DNA of 44,512 nt from Rickettsiales bacterium (GCA_017444095.1 JAFSXM010000012.1:1-44512), one strand, 5' to 3'. Counted from the first letter of the stretch, positions 34,698 to 44,353 are shown. Numbers and translations are program-made. Notes: a model not told the origin generated them from the letters alone.

Positions 34698-37412
34698 TTA
34701 TAAATCAGTGATGTCCGTATATCCGTCATCGCTGATTTCTTCTTCATTTGCCATTTCAACATTGTCATTTTCTTTAAATGCTTCAAATATTGCATTTTCA
34801 TTTTTTGTCGTTTGTCTTCCTGTGAAGCGGTTAATTTTCACAAATTTAATACTACTTGGAGGTGTTATATCTCTTATTTCTTCTTTTTCAGATAAATAAG
34901 ATAAAATATCTTTGACAATCGGTAAAGCATATTGCGAACCATAATTATTTGTTTCTTTTGGAACATCATAACCAACATAAGCTCCAATGACATAATCCCT
35001 TGAAAAAGCAATCGTCCACATATCTTTTCCTCCGTCCGATGTCCCAGTTTTTGCACCTATTGGCAAGTTTAAAAATGCTAATTTTGAAGATGTCCCTCTG
35101 ATTACAGCTCCTTGTAAAATATTTGCTATTTGATATGCACTTTCCGGTGAAATTGGTGTTCTTAATGGTTTATCGTTGTAATCTTCTTCATCCATCTCGC
35201 TGTTGTCGCTATCCATTTGTTTTTCTTGATTTTCCATATTATTTATCTTTTCTGTATCAACAAAACCTTCTTCATTGTTTTCATTTTCATTTTCTTGTTT
35301 TGGCAATGTATCGTTTATTAAATCATCTACTGTATTATCATTTGTGTATTTTGTTTTTGAAATATTTTGTTTTTTATTACCATTAAAGTTAATTTTACAC
35401 TTTAAATGTAAATCACAATCAGAAAAATATATTTTATCGTATAAATTATCTTGATTGCTGTTATTTATATCCTTAATGCTTGATATTAAATATGTTGAGG
35501 GTATTTTGCCGTTTGTTGCGAATGCACTAAATGCAGACACAATGTTGATAAGTGAACTTTCAACGGAACCTAATGCAACGGAAAGGTTGTGTTCTGGATT
35601 TTGATTTATACCAGAATTTATAATTGTTTTTCTAATGTTTTTAATACCGACGGCTTCTGCTACCCTAACTGTTATAGTATTTTTAGATTTCTCCAATCCG
35701 ATTCGTAAAGTTGTAGGGCCATTTGTAGTTAATGTATGATTTGCTGGATTCCAAGTTTCCCCATTGCCTAAATTGATATTTATATCAGCATCCATAAATA
35801 TTGATGTTGGTGTGTATCCGTGTTCCAATGCTGTGGCATAAACAAAAGGTTTGATTGTCGAGCCAAGTTGTCTAAAAGCTTGTATTGAACGATTAAAAGC
35901 ACCAGCTTTATCCATATATCCTCCAACCATTGTCAAAATCTCACCTGTTTTTGGATTGATAACTACAACACCGCCATTGATAGTTGGTAGCTGTTCTAAC
36001 GAATAATATTCTCCATCACTTGCTACTTTGTCAACCACTACAACATCTCCAACGGAAACAACATCTTTGCAAGATTGGATTTTCTTTGGGTCTATAGATG
36101 TTTCATCAATCTTCTTTTGAGCCCATAGCATATCATTTAAAACAATTTTTCCTTGTGTATTATCTTTTAGACCAATTATTGTTTCTTCGTCGTCAACTTT
36201 TAAAACTACTGCAATTTGTTTTTTACCAAGCTCGTCAGGCTCATCAATTTTTTTTAATAATTGTGATGGTTCTTTATCTAACAAATCTTCTGCATTTAAT
36301 CTCGCTATTGGTCCCGTGTATCCGTGATTTTTTGAATAATTCTCTAATGAATTATTCAAAGCATCTTGTGCAATTTTTTGCAATTCTCCATCTATTGTTA
36401 AATTTATCTTGTAGCCATTATGCAATAATTTATCATTTGATATATCCACCTCTTTGGAAGATAAAATGCTTTGTGCGAAAAATGATGGAGCATAAAATGG
36501 ATATTTAATGTGTGATTTTCTTTTAACAACAATGTCTGTTTGTTTATAATTTTCATACTCATCTTTGGTAATATATCCGTCTTCATACATCCTGTATAAA
36601 ACCCAATTTCTTCTTGCCATTGCTCTGTTGTAATTTCTAAATGGATTGATGGCAGAAGGTGCTTTTGGCAGACTTGCTAACATCGCCATTTCAGGAATTG
36701 TTAATTGAGATAAAGATTTGTCAAAATATTCTTCCGCGGCCGCCCTTACACCATATGCCTGTATTCCAAGATAAATATGATTTAGGTAGATTTCCATTAT
36801 TTCATCTTTTGACATCATCTTTGATATACGATATGACAATACTATTTCTTTAAACTTTCTTTTAATTGTTCGTTCGTTGGATAACAAAATGTTTTTTACT
36901 ACTTGTTGTGTTATAGTTGATGCACCACCGAGTTTTTGTCCTTTTATAAACTTATAAATATCTTGCACTCCTGTTCTTATCAACCCATACACATCTATTC
37001 CTGCATTGGTATAAAATGTTTTATCTTCTGCCGATATAAAAGCATTTATAAGTTGTTGTGGTATATCTTTAATTCTTACATACTCTCTTCTTTCATTGCC
37101 GATCTCAAAAATTAGTTCATTGTTTCTATCGTAGAATTTACTTGAAAGAACCGGTTTGTAATTATAAAGTTTATCAATATCTGGCAATGTTTTATAACAA
37201 ACAAAGAAATATAAAAACACGCTTAATAACACTATCACATTTAAGACAATCCATTTGAAAAATTTTCTCTTCATCAAACGAAAATAATAATAAATTATTG
37301 TAATTGGAAAAAATATAATTTTCAAAAATAATAACATGCCATCAATAACATCTTTGCTGATTTTTATAGTAATTTGTTTTTGTCCTTGCTGTTTTTTTTT
37401 AATACCAACCAT
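34698..37412 (-). CDS. mrcA: Penicillin-binding protein 1A (bifunctional transglycosylase/transpeptidase)
   Basis: This 904-residue class A PBP builds peptidoglycan at the inner membrane. A cytoplasmic tail and transmembrane segment (about 54-73) precede the GT51 domain with the catalytic Glu in SAEDKTFY (E129), GGASTITQQ and the NHIYLG block. The transpeptidase domain has the nucleophile in GSTIKPF (S518, K521), SKN (576-578) and a late KTGTS. Between SKN and KTGTS lies a very acidic, Asn-rich insertion of roughly 100 residues (ENENENNEEGF and neighbours) not found in standard PBP1A. The C-terminus is also acidic. Its presence means the organism keeps a cell wall. It is convergent with the trp fusion. 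Confidence 0.95.
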   Translation of the reverse strand: MVGIKKKQQGQKQITIKISKDVIDGMLLFLKIIFFPITIIYYYFRLMKRKFFKWIVLNVIVLLSVFLYFFVCYKTLPDIDKLYNYKPVLSSKFYDRNNELIFEIGNERREYVRIKDIPQQLINAFISAEDKTFYTNAGIDVYGLIRTGVQDIYKFIKGQKLGGASTITQQVVKNILLSNERTIKRKFKEIVLSYRISKMMSKDEIMEIYLNHIYLGIQAYGVRAAAEEYFDKSLSQLTIPEMAMLASLPKAPSAINPFRNYNRAMARRNWVLYRMYEDGYITKDEYENYKQTDIVVKRKSHIKYPFYAPSFFAQSILSSKEVDISNDKLLHNGYKINLTIDGELQKIAQDALNNSLENYSKNHGYTGPIARLNAEDLLDKEPSQLLKKIDEPDELGKKQIAVVLKVDDEETIIGLKDNTQGKIVLNDMLWAQKKIDETSIDPKKIQSCKDVVSVGDVVVVDKVASDGEYYSLEQLPTINGGVVVINPKTGEILTMVGGYMDKAGAFNRSIQAFRQLGSTIKPFVYATALEHGYTPTSIFMDADININLGNGETWNPANHTLTTNGPTTLRIGLEKSKNTITVRVAEAVGIKNIRKTIINSGINQNPEHNLSVALGSVESSLINIVSAFSAFATNGKIPSTYLISSIKDINNSNQDNLYDKIYFSDCDLHLKCKINFNGNKKQNISKTKYTNDNTVDDLINDTLPKQENENENNEEGFVDTEKINNMENQEKQMDSDNSEMDEEDYNDKPLRTPISPESAYQIANILQGAVIRGTSSKLAFLNLPIGAKTGTSDGGKDMWTIAFSRDYVIGAYVGYDVPKETNNYGSQYALPIVKDILSYLSEKEEIRDITPPSSIKFVKINRFTGRQTTKNENAIFEAFKENDNVEMANEEEISDDGYTDITDL
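34702..34738 (+). terminator. Hairpin at the convergent trpRB/mrcA ends, possible terminator
   Basis: AAATCAGTGATG (34702-34713) and CATCGCTGATTT (34727-34738) pair with one G-T style mismatch around a 13-base loop. On the plus strand a pyrimidine-rich stretch (CTTCTTC) follows, which could end trpRB transcripts. The hairpin lies inside the last codons of mrcA (repeated Ile-Ser/Thr-Asp codons), so it may be coincidental. Confidence 0.35.
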
Positions 37413-37575
37413 TTACTCTTTTGTAGTTGAATGTTTTAACATTTTTATAAAAAGCAATGATAAAATAAATAACGGCAAAAACTACATTATGATTGCTACA
37501 TTTGTTGCTGTAAAAAAAATGTTGAATTTAGATTAAACACTTGCAAATTATTTTTAATTTTCTGTAAAAGACACA

Positions 37576-39114
37576 ATGAGTAATAAGTCTGTTCTGGATT
37601 TTGTTGAGGTAATAAAATCCAATATTAAAAATTTTGATTTTCAGCCAAACATTGATGAGTTTGGTGTAGTCATGTCTATTTATGATGGTGTTGCAAAGAT
37701 ATATGGGCTTGAAAATGTTTGTGTCGGTGAATTAGTAAGATTTGATGGTGGTGCGGAAGGAATGGCATTGAATTTGAATACCGATAGCGTTGATGTTGTG
37801 CTTTTTGCAAGTGATGATAAAATTGCAGAAGGTGTAAAAGCTTATAGAACAAACAAGAGTGTGTCAATACCTGTTGGAAAAGAGCTACTTGGAAGAGTTG
37901 TTGATGCCTTAGGAAATCCTATTGATGGCAAGGGCGAGATAAAGTGTAGTGCTTTTAATCCAATAGAGAGGATGGCACCGGGTATATTAGATAGAAAATC
38001 CGTGCACGAGCCGGTTCAGACTGGTATAAAAGCGATTGATGCTTTAATACCAATTGGTCGTGGGCAAAGAGAGCTAATCATTGGTGATAGACAGACTGGT
38101 AAAACCGCTATTGCAGTTGATGCGATAATAAATCAAGCAATTGCAAATGAGACTTGTGAAGAAAAGGATAAAATGTACTCAATCTATGTTGCAATAGGAC
38201 AAAAGCAGTCTACTATTGCAGGGCTGGTTAAAGATTTGGAAGATAGAGGTGCCTTACAGTATTCTGTTATAGTTGTGGCATCAGCATCTGACCCTGCTCC
38301 TTTGCAATATTTAGCTCCTTATGCCGGTTGTGCCATTGGTGAGTATTTCCGTGATAATGGTATGCATGCTTTGATTGTTTATGACGACTTATCAAAACAT
38401 GCGGTAGCATATCGTCAAATGTCTTTGCTTTTGAGAAGACCTCCTGCAAGAGAGGCTTACCCAGGTGATGTATTTTATTTACATTCTCGTTTATTGGAAA
38501 GGGCAGCAAAAGTGAGTGATGAAAAAGGTGCTGGTTCTTTGACTGCATTACCTATCATTGAGACACAAGCAGGTGATATTTCGGCATATATTCCAACAAA
38601 TGTTATTTCTATTACTGATGGACAGATTTTCTTGGAAAGTGAGCTCTTCCATAGTGGTTTTAGACCTGCAATAAATGTTGGTTTATCAGTTAGTCGTGTT
38701 GGTTCAGCTGCACAAACAAAAGCGGTAAAGAAATCTGCCGGCTCAATGAAGACGGAATTAGCACAATATAGGGAATTGGAGGCTTTTTCAAAATTTGGTT
38801 CCGACCTTGATGATGCCACACTTTCAACTCTTGATAAAGGTCGGAAGGTATCCATTATTTTGACACAAGACCAATTTAAACCATACTCAATGGCGGAAGA
38901 AACTTGTGTATTTTACATAACATCTCGTGGATATTTAAAAGATATTCCCGTCGAAAAGGTTAAGGAGTTTGAAGTTAAATTTGTAGATTTTTTAAGAAAT
39001 GAAAAGCAAGATTTATTAAAGCTAATAACGGCAAGTAAATCGTTGGACGATGCCATAGAGGACGGCATAAAAACTGCTGTTAGTGCCTTTATTGCTTTGT
39101 TTGTAAATAAATAG
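37576..39114 (+). CDS. atpA: ATP synthase F1 subunit alpha
   Basis: This 512-residue regulatory nucleotide-binding subunit belongs to the F1 ATPase. It shows [15 protein letters not shown], Walker A GDRQTGKT (170-177), the [13 protein letters not shown] strand, the [16 protein letters not shown]alker B region and the ATPase alpha/beta signature [17 protein letters not shown] with the arginine finger. Length is normal. It stands alone: no atpH precedes it and no atpG follows, unlike the usual atpHAGDC order, so the operon is split in this genome. TTGCAA at 37541-37546 lies 29 bp upstream with a weak -10, and there is no Shine-Dalgarno sequence. Upstream is the divergent mrcA. Confidence 0.97.
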   Translation: MSNKSVLDFVEVIKSNIKNFDFQPNIDEFGVVMSIYDGVAKIYGLENVCVGELVRFDGGAEGMALNLNTDSVDVVLFASDDKIAEGVKAYRTNKSVSIPVGKELLGRVVDALGNPIDGKGEIKCSAFNPIERMAPGILDRKSVHEPVQTGIKAIDALIPIGRGQRELIIGDRQTGKTAIAVDAIINQAIANETCEEKDKMYSIYVAIGQKQSTIAGLVKDLEDRGALQYSVIVVASASDPAPLQYLAPYAGCAIGEYFRDNGMHALIVYDDLSKHAVAYRQMSLLLRRPPAREAYPGDVFYLHSRLLERAAKVSDEKGAGSLTALPIIETQAGDISAYIPTNVISITDGQIFLESELFHSGFRPAINVGLSVSRVGSAAQTKAVKKSAGSMKTELAQYRELEAFSKFGSDLDDATLSTLDKGRKVSIILTQDQFKPYSMAEETCVFYITSRGYLKDIPVEKVKEFEVKFVDFLRNEKQDLLKLITASKSLDDAIEDGIKTAVSAFIALFVNK

Positions 39115-39204
39115 TGCTCATTATCGGCAAGTTTGAACTTTTAATTTTTTGATTGACAATAATGATGTGCTTTTACAATTGAATTGTTGTTTATAGTTAT
39201 TTTT

Positions 39205-39963
39205 ATGTCAAAAGTAAAGAATGCTTGTATGAAAGTTGGCTCTGCTATTAAATCTGGTTGGCAAGAAACTAACAAGGTAAGAGTTGTTAGACTTTTGGCA
39301 TTTTGTATTGGTTTTATATTTAATATACTTGGTATTATAGGTGTTGCAGTTTGGAAGTATATTTTTTGCAATGATGACAAGAAATATAAGTATTGCATTA
39401 GGTTGTCTATTTTTGGTATGTTAACAGAAATTATACTTTGCACAAAATGTTTATTTGTTAGCTCTGCTCCTATGTATGATTTTGCTTTTGGCGGTAATGA
39501 TTTTATGAAATCTGCGAATAGAATAATGGAGAGAAATATGAGGGATTTTGATCGTGAGTTTGCAAGAATAGAAAGACAAATGGTAAAAGACAGAAAACAG
39601 CTGGAAAGACAAATTGAGAGAGCAATGAAAGAAAATAAAAATACATCTACTAATAAAGATGGCATTAAGACGGCTGGTGTTATTTGTGAAAATGGTAATT
39701 GCAAAGATATTAAACCAGAAGTTAAGAGAACAAGAAGTGAAAAAGATGGTTGGGTGAACGAAACAATTACAGAAACAACACCAAATAGCTATATGCAAAT
39801 ATCAGCTTCATCCTATGATAGTCGTAGAGATAAAAGAGTGAACAGTGGTAAGTTGAATGGTGATAAAAAAATAGATAAAAATGTAAAAAATAAAACTGAA
39901 AAGAAAGACAAAAAAGGCAAAAAGGATGGCAATAAAAAAGATAGTAAGAAAAATAGTAAATAA
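39205..39963 (+). CDS. Membrane protein with coiled coil and Lys-rich tail, unknown
   Basis: This protein, 252 residues from the ATG at 39205, has two hydrophobic segments (about 28-50, then 60-82, around CTKCLFV) that form a hairpin in the membrane. A charged coiled coil follows (RIMERNMRDFDREFARIERQMVKDRKQ is its core), then a polar region with GVICENGNCKD and a 50-residue tail made almost only of Lys, Asp, Asn and Gly. No family is recognised. It ends 5 bp before the HIT-protein gene, so the two are co-transcribed. The frame is open to a TTG at 39184. Confidence 0.72.
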   Translation: MSKVKNACMKVGSAIKSGWQETNKVRVVRLLAFCIGFIFNILGIIGVAVWKYIFCNDDKKYKYCIRLSIFGMLTEIILCTKCLFVSSAPMYDFAFGGNDFMKSANRIMERNMRDFDREFARIERQMVKDRKQLERQIERAMKENKNTSTNKDGIKTAGVICENGNCKDIKPEVKRTRSEKDGWVNETITETTPNSYMQISASSYDSRRDKRVNSGKLNGDKKIDKNVKNKTEKKDKKGKKDGNKKDSKKNSK

Positions 39964-39968
39964 TCAAG

Positions 39969-40295
39969 ATGAACTACGATAGTAACAATGTTTTTGCAAA
40001 GATTTTGAGGGCAGAGTTGCCCTCAAACAAGGTTTTTGAGAATGATGTTTTATTGTGTTTTTATGATGCAAACCCAGTTGCAAAAACACATGTTTTAATT
40101 ATACCAAAAGGCGAATATATTGATTATAATGATTTTATTGCCAAAGCCCCAAAAGATGATATTGTTTTATTTTTTAAAACTATACCTGAAATAGCAAAAA
40201 AGCTTAGGGTCAAGGAATATCGTTTGGTCTCAAATTGTGGAAAAAGTGCCGGACAGATAGTTTTTCATTTTCATATTCACTTAATTGCGAATTAA
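39969..40295 (+). CDS. hinT: HIT (histidine triad) family hydrolase, HinT-like
   Basis: This 108-residue protein of the Hint branch typically cleaves AMP-linked compounds such as adenosine phosphoramidates. It has NVFAKILRAELPSNKVFE, FYDANPVAKTHVLIIPK, YRLVSNCGKSAGQIVFHFHIHLI, and the triad H100-x-H102-x-H104, with H102 the expected nucleophile. The protein ends four residues after the triad, so the short C-terminal segment of typical HinT is missing, and the substrate range may differ. It follows the membrane protein by 5 bp. Confidence 0.92.
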   Translation: MNYDSNNVFAKILRAELPSNKVFENDVLLCFYDANPVAKTHVLIIPKGEYIDYNDFIAKAPKDDIVLFFKTIPEIAKKLRVKEYRLVSNCGKSAGQIVFHFHIHLIAN

Positions 40296-40341
40296 AGATA
40301 AGAGATAGTATTTTTAATACTCTTTTATTGATGCTATTTTT

Positions 40342-41724
40342 TTAACCAAAAAGTGTTTTTTTTAATGTAGTAGCTTCTTTCTCTTGTGTGTTAACATCGT
40401 CACTATTTTGAATATTGTTGTTATATTGTGTTGATGTAGAAACTTGTTTTTTATCTTCCTTACATACACCATTGTTGTTTTCAAACATTGAATGTTGTTG
40501 AGACTGTGTAGTATTGTCGTTTTTCTTTTTTTGATAATTCTTTACAAAACCTTTTTCACGAACTTCTTTATCAAGATTTCGAAACCCATATTTATCCATA
40601 AAAGATGCTAATTTTTGATGATTTATGTTGGTTTTATAATCCTCTATGTTATCAATTTTGATTGCATCATATTTTAATGTAATAAGCTGTTGTGCTAATA
40701 ACAACCAATCACGGCTATTTTCTATTTTCTCCTTCGTTGACTTATCAAGCTTATCAAGATTTTGCAAAATATTATCTATACATCCATATTGTTTTAATAA
40801 TTTTACCGCGCCAACTGGACCAATACCATTCACACCGATAACATTGTCACTGCTATCACCTATAATTGAAAGGTAATCAATAACTTGCTTTGCTTCAATG
40901 CCGAATTTCTCTATAACACCTTTTTCATCAAGATATTTTTTCTTTGATGGGTCATATACTGCAATTTCTCCATCTTTCACAAGTTGGCATAAATCCTTAT
41001 CTGCCGAAACAACAATAACTTGCATGCCTTTTTTTACAGCATCTGTTGCGATAGAGGCAATAACATCGTCTGCTTCATATCCGTAAATGCTTTCAGTCTT
41101 TATTTCCATTGCATCAATTAGTTCTCTAACTATTTTAAACTGGCTTCTTAATTCTTGCGGTGTTTCTACTTTGTTTGCCTTGTATTGTGTTCTGTATTCC
41201 TCTACCTTAACATCTTCTGTTAAGCCAAGAAAATACATCAAAATAAACAGCTTTGGCACTTTGTTTAATAAATGCTCCATTTCAATTTCATTGCGATAAT
41301 TTGTGTTGATATCTTTGTTTTGCTGTATAATACCTAATTCCAAACAACAATTAAGACAGGTTTGGTTGTCTATTTTAAGAAACTCCATTAGATTGGTGGC
41401 ATTAAAAGCATAAATATCTTCCTCCCTTAAACCAACATTAAAAAATTGTATTTTGTAATTTGCATAAAGGTCGTGAATATGTTTTTTTTCTAAAAACTCA
41501 TCGTAAATATCATTGCGAAATGTTCTATGTCCTGTATCAAGCGCAATAGCTATATGTGATGGTCTTGCAGAATTTATTAGTGTAATTAACATTTTAAAAA
41601 AGCCATAAACAGCACCTATTGGATCGCCATTTTTAGCAGTTAAATGCGGTAGGGCGTAAAATGCTCGAAATATAAAACCATAACCATCTATAATATAGAA
41701 AGTTTTTTCTTTATCAGAGAACAT
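40342..41724 (-). CDS. Stand-alone 5'-3' exonuclease (PolA N-terminal type) with a 105-residue insertion
   Basis: This 460-residue protein carries the 5' nuclease domain of DNA polymerase I but no 3' exonuclease or polymerase domain. FYIIDGYGFIFRAFYALP, GAVYGFFKML and ALDTGHRTFR open the domain. YKANKVETPQELRSQF, GYEADDVIAS and VVSADKDLCQLV bring the metal-binding acids, and the H3TH region DSSDNVIGVNGIGPVGAVKLL follows. In ordinary enzymes FRxxxY runs directly into YKANR. Here residues of about 75-180 are inserted, with no recognised fold (FLEKKHIHDLY to VEEYRTQ). That is where the helical arch begins. The tail of about 80 residues is Asn/Gln-rich. It would remove RNA primers or flaps if the insertion is tolerated. 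Confidence 0.88.
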   Translation of the reverse strand: MFSDKEKTFYIIDGYGFIFRAFYALPHLTAKNGDPIGAVYGFFKMLITLINSARPSHIAIALDTGHRTFRNDIYDEFLEKKHIHDLYANYKIQFFNVGLREEDIYAFNATNLMEFLKIDNQTCLNCCLELGIIQQNKDINTNYRNEIEMEHLLNKVPKLFILMYFLGLTEDVKVEEYRTQYKANKVETPQELRSQFKIVRELIDAMEIKTESIYGYEADDVIASIATDAVKKGMQVIVVSADKDLCQLVKDGEIAVYDPSKKKYLDEKGVIEKFGIEAKQVIDYLSIIGDSSDNVIGVNGIGPVGAVKLLKQYGCIDNILQNLDKLDKSTKEKIENSRDWLLLAQQLITLKYDAIKIDNIEDYKTNINHQKLASFMDKYGFRNLDKEVREKGFVKNYQKKKNDNTTQSQQHSMFENNNGVCKEDKKQVSTSTQYNNNIQNSDDVNTQEKEATTLKKTLFG

Positions 41725-41778
41725 TTATAAACATACATTAAGAAAAATATAAAAAATGAAATGCAAATATTTTATATG

Positions 41779-42834
41779 TTAGCTTTTGCTATTGAAAATA
41801 CCACTAAAGCAGTTTAAACGATCTAAATTACAATTGCAAATATTGCATTGGCAACAACCACCATCGTCAAGACTTGGCGAACTGCTCTTTGGAGATATAT
41901 CAATCTCATGATTGTTTGTGATGGCTTTGAGTTGTTCTTCATCAAGTTCGTGTAGGATGTTTTGTATTGCAATGTCATCCTTATTAGAAAATATGTTTTT
42001 GATTTTGTTTTCAATTAATTTGTCTTCCTCAATGCTTACGCCTTTCGTTCTGGTGTTTTTCTCTTTTGGTTCTATGCCTTCAAATTTTTCAGTATGTACA
42101 TCTTTATATTCATGTATTTCACTTATTTTATTATTTTGTAATTTAATTTCTGTTATATTTTGTGTCTTGCGGATACCATCATTATGATTATACATAAGCC
42201 ATTCGCGAGATAATTTTATGTTATTTATTTGACCGTTATCGTCTTTGTTAAATGTTATAAATGTATCATCAATTTTATTGTCTTCATATTCTTTTTCATT
42301 GCTATAAGACACATAAAATTCATTACCAATGAGTACAGATTTGTTATATGATTCATTATGGACAAACTTTTTTAATGTATTATGATATTTATCATCATTT
42401 ACTGATTTAATTATTGGTGTTATTGGCGGCTTATTTGTATATAAACCACCGTCTAAGCCAAAAGAAAAGCTTATCAACGTTATTTCTTGCTGGCCATCAT
42501 TTGTTTTTAACACAACCCCATATGGATCTGTGTTATCAACAACAAACTCGTTCCCGTTGTATTGTTTTTGTTGTTTTATTGTTTCCAGAAAAGCCTTTGT
42601 TTTTTTTTGAAGCTCTTGTTTAACTATTGATGTTAATTGTTCTATGTTTAGTGATTGTAATGAATTGTTGTTCCGTGATTGATATTCCCGAATTTCTGTG
42701 CTAAAAATGGTTTTTATTTTTTCTTCTTTGTTATTGTCAAAGAAAGACTTTTGAAAGAGTTGCTCAACCCAATTGTCAATTGCTTTGTCAATTTCTTCTT
42801 GTTTCGGAAACTGCCCTGATTGTTCTACCTCCAT
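41779..42834 (-). CDS. Hydrophilic protein with a C-terminal cysteine cluster, unknown function
   Basis: This 351-residue protein has no recognised family, signal peptide or membrane span. The N-terminal 100 residues are probably helical, and the middle has beta-like Asn/Asp/Lys-rich sequence. The last 27 residues hold seven cysteines, GGCCQCNICNCNLDRLNCF, ending in FNSKS. In composition and in its cysteine cluster it resembles the proteins at 1662-2567 and 16160-17113. A cluster at the extreme C-terminus could bind metal or be S-acylated for membrane attachment in a host cell; neither is shown. It lies between the 5' nuclease and ychF genes on the same strand, with 54- and 93-bp gaps. Confidence 0.72.
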   Translation of the reverse strand: MEVEQSGQFPKQEEIDKAIDNWVEQLFQKSFFDNNKEEKIKTIFSTEIREYQSRNNNSLQSLNIEQLTSIVKQELQKKTKAFLETIKQQKQYNGNEFVVDNTDPYGVVLKTNDGQQEITLISFSFGLDGGLYTNKPPITPIIKSVNDDKYHNTLKKFVHNESYNKSVLIGNEFYVSYSNEKEYEDNKIDDTFITFNKDDNGQINNIKLSREWLMYNHNDGIRKTQNITEIKLQNNKISEIHEYKDVHTEKFEGIEPKEKNTRTKGVSIEEDKLIENKIKNIFSNKDDIAIQNILHELDEEQLKAITNNHEIDISPKSSSPSLDDGGCCQCNICNCNLDRLNCFSGIFNSKS

Positions 42835-42927
42835 GCAATAAATTTAACAAAAAAAAAAAAAACAATAATAATAATTACAAGACAAATAATATTAATATTT
42901 TTATTGTTAGATTATTTGTTTTTATAA

Positions 42928-44022
42928 TTATACATTAAATTTGAAATTAAAAATATCTCCGTCTTGGACGATGTAATCTTTACCTTCCGTTCGTAGTTTT
43001 CCAGCTTCTTTTATCGCTTCTTCATTTTCGTATTTTATGTAGTCTATGTATGAAATTGTTTCTGCTTTGATAAAGCCTTTTTGAAAATCAGTATGAATTT
43101 CACCTGCTGCTTCTGGTGCTGTGGCATTATTTTTTACTTGCCAAGCACGAGTTTCTTTTGGACCAACAGTAAAAAAAGTTATCAATCCAAGGGCAGAATA
43201 ACCAGCTTTAACGACCTTATCAAGCCCACTTTCTGTGCAATTTATGCTTTTAAGATAATCTATTTTTTCCTCTTTTGAAAATGTTGATATTTCCGCTTCT
43301 GTTGATGCACAAATTATAATTGGTTTTGCATTTCTTTTTGCCAAAAATGCCTCCAATGCTTGTGTGTAAACATTGCCATTCAGTCCATCTTCATCTACAT
43401 TTGCCACATAGATGGCATTTTTTGATGTCAACAAACAAAATTGTTTTGCAACTTTAAGTTCATTTTCGTTAAGTTCCACATCACTTGCCATTTTTCCATT
43501 ACTTATTACATCCATTATTTTTTTTGCAGTTTCTAATTGCAATACTGCATCTTCATTTTTGGATTTTGCTTTTTTCTCGTTATTAGCAATAACCTTCTCC
43601 AATGTTGCAATGTCTGCCAACTGCAATTCTGTTTCTATTGTTTGTAAATCACTTACTGGGTCAGTTTTGCCATTCACATGAACTACATTTGGGTTATCAA
43701 AACAACGAATAACATGTATTATTACATCACATTCACGAATGTTCGCCAAGAATTGATTGCCAAGACCTTCACCTTTGCTTGCTCCTGCGACAAGACCAGC
43801 TATATCAACGATTTCCAGCTGATTATAAACTAACTTTTGAGTATTAACCAATTTACCGAGTTTTTCTAATCTATCGTCAGGCACATCAACCCTGCCTACA
43901 TTTGGTTCAATTGTGCAAAAAGGATAATTTTCAGCTTGTGCCTTTGAAGTATTTGTAATTGCATTAAACAATGTTGATTTACCTACATTTGGTAGTCCAA
44001 CTATACCACATTTCAACGACAT
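42928..44022 (-). CDS. ychF: Ribosome-binding ATPase YchF (Obg-like)
   Basis: This 364-residue universal P-loop NTPase binds ribosomes and prefers ATP. G1 is GLPNVGKST (9-17), with NYPFCTIEPNVGRV, the G3 region VDIAGLVAGASKGEGLGNQFL and the G4-like NVDEDG. The C-terminal TGS domain has LITFFTVGPKETRAW, GEIHTDFQKGFIKAE and the ending EGKDYIVQDGDIFNFKFNV, all canonical. Length is typical (363). A TATAAT (44036-44041) lies 13 bp before the ATG, giving a short leader. It follows infA by 28 bp on the same strand. Confidence 0.97.
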   Translation of the reverse strand: MSLKCGIVGLPNVGKSTLFNAITNTSKAQAENYPFCTIEPNVGRVDVPDDRLEKLGKLVNTQKLVYNQLEIVDIAGLVAGASKGEGLGNQFLANIRECDVIIHVIRCFDNPNVVHVNGKTDPVSDLQTIETELQLADIATLEKVIANNEKKAKSKNEDAVLQLETAKKIMDVISNGKMASDVELNENELKVAKQFCLLTSKNAIYVANVDEDGLNGNVYTQALEAFLAKRNAKPIIICASTEAEISTFSKEEKIDYLKSINCTESGLDKVVKAGYSALGLITFFTVGPKETRAWQVKNNATAPEAAGEIHTDFQKGFIKAETISYIDYIKYENEEAIKEAGKLRTEGKDYIVQDGDIFNFKFNV

Positions 44023-44050
44023 AAGTAGTCTCTAAATTATACCAATTCAA

Positions 44051-44353
44051 TTAATGTCTGCGATTTCTAATTTTACGAGAACTCACACTTTTTTTTGCAT
44101 TTGGTGGTCTTGTATCTGTTCTATATTTGAAAATAATACGACCTTTTTTCATATCATAAATTGAAAATTCAACACGAACCTTGTCTTGTGGATATACTTT
44201 AATTTTTTTTTCTTTAAAAATACCTTTTAAATATGCAATAACAATTGAATCATTTTCCAGTTTGACTTTACAAATGCCATTTGGCAACACATCCACCACA
44301 ATCGCATCACACTCAACTATGTCTTTTTTCGTATTACTTTTTATATCGCTCAT
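44051..44353 (-). CDS. infA: Translation initiation factor IF-1
   Basis: This is an S1/OB-fold factor, 100 residues from the ATG at 44353; a GTG one codon earlier is also possible. The core CDAIVVDVLPNGICKVKLENDSIVIAYLKG, then YPQDKVRVEFSIYDMKKGRIIFKYR, matches IF-1, which blocks the ribosomal A site during initiation. It is longer than the usual 72 residues, with about 13 extra at the N-terminus and a basic 18-residue C-terminal tail (SSRKIRNRRH). A TATAA sequence ends a few bases before the start, and no Shine-Dalgarno sequence is seen. The 156 bp beyond it to the window end show no further gene. Confidence 0.93.
   Translation of the reverse strand: MSDIKSNTKKDIVECDAIVVDVLPNGICKVKLENDSIVIAYLKGIFKEKKIKVYPQDKVRVEFSIYDMKKGRIIFKYRTDTRPPNAKKSVSSRKIRNRRH

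Noticed and set aside
40300..40332. Hairpin between the convergent HIT and 5' nuclease genes as bidirectional terminator
   Set aside because: AGTATT/AATACT is only a 6-bp AT stem; too weak to claim although T tracts are near.
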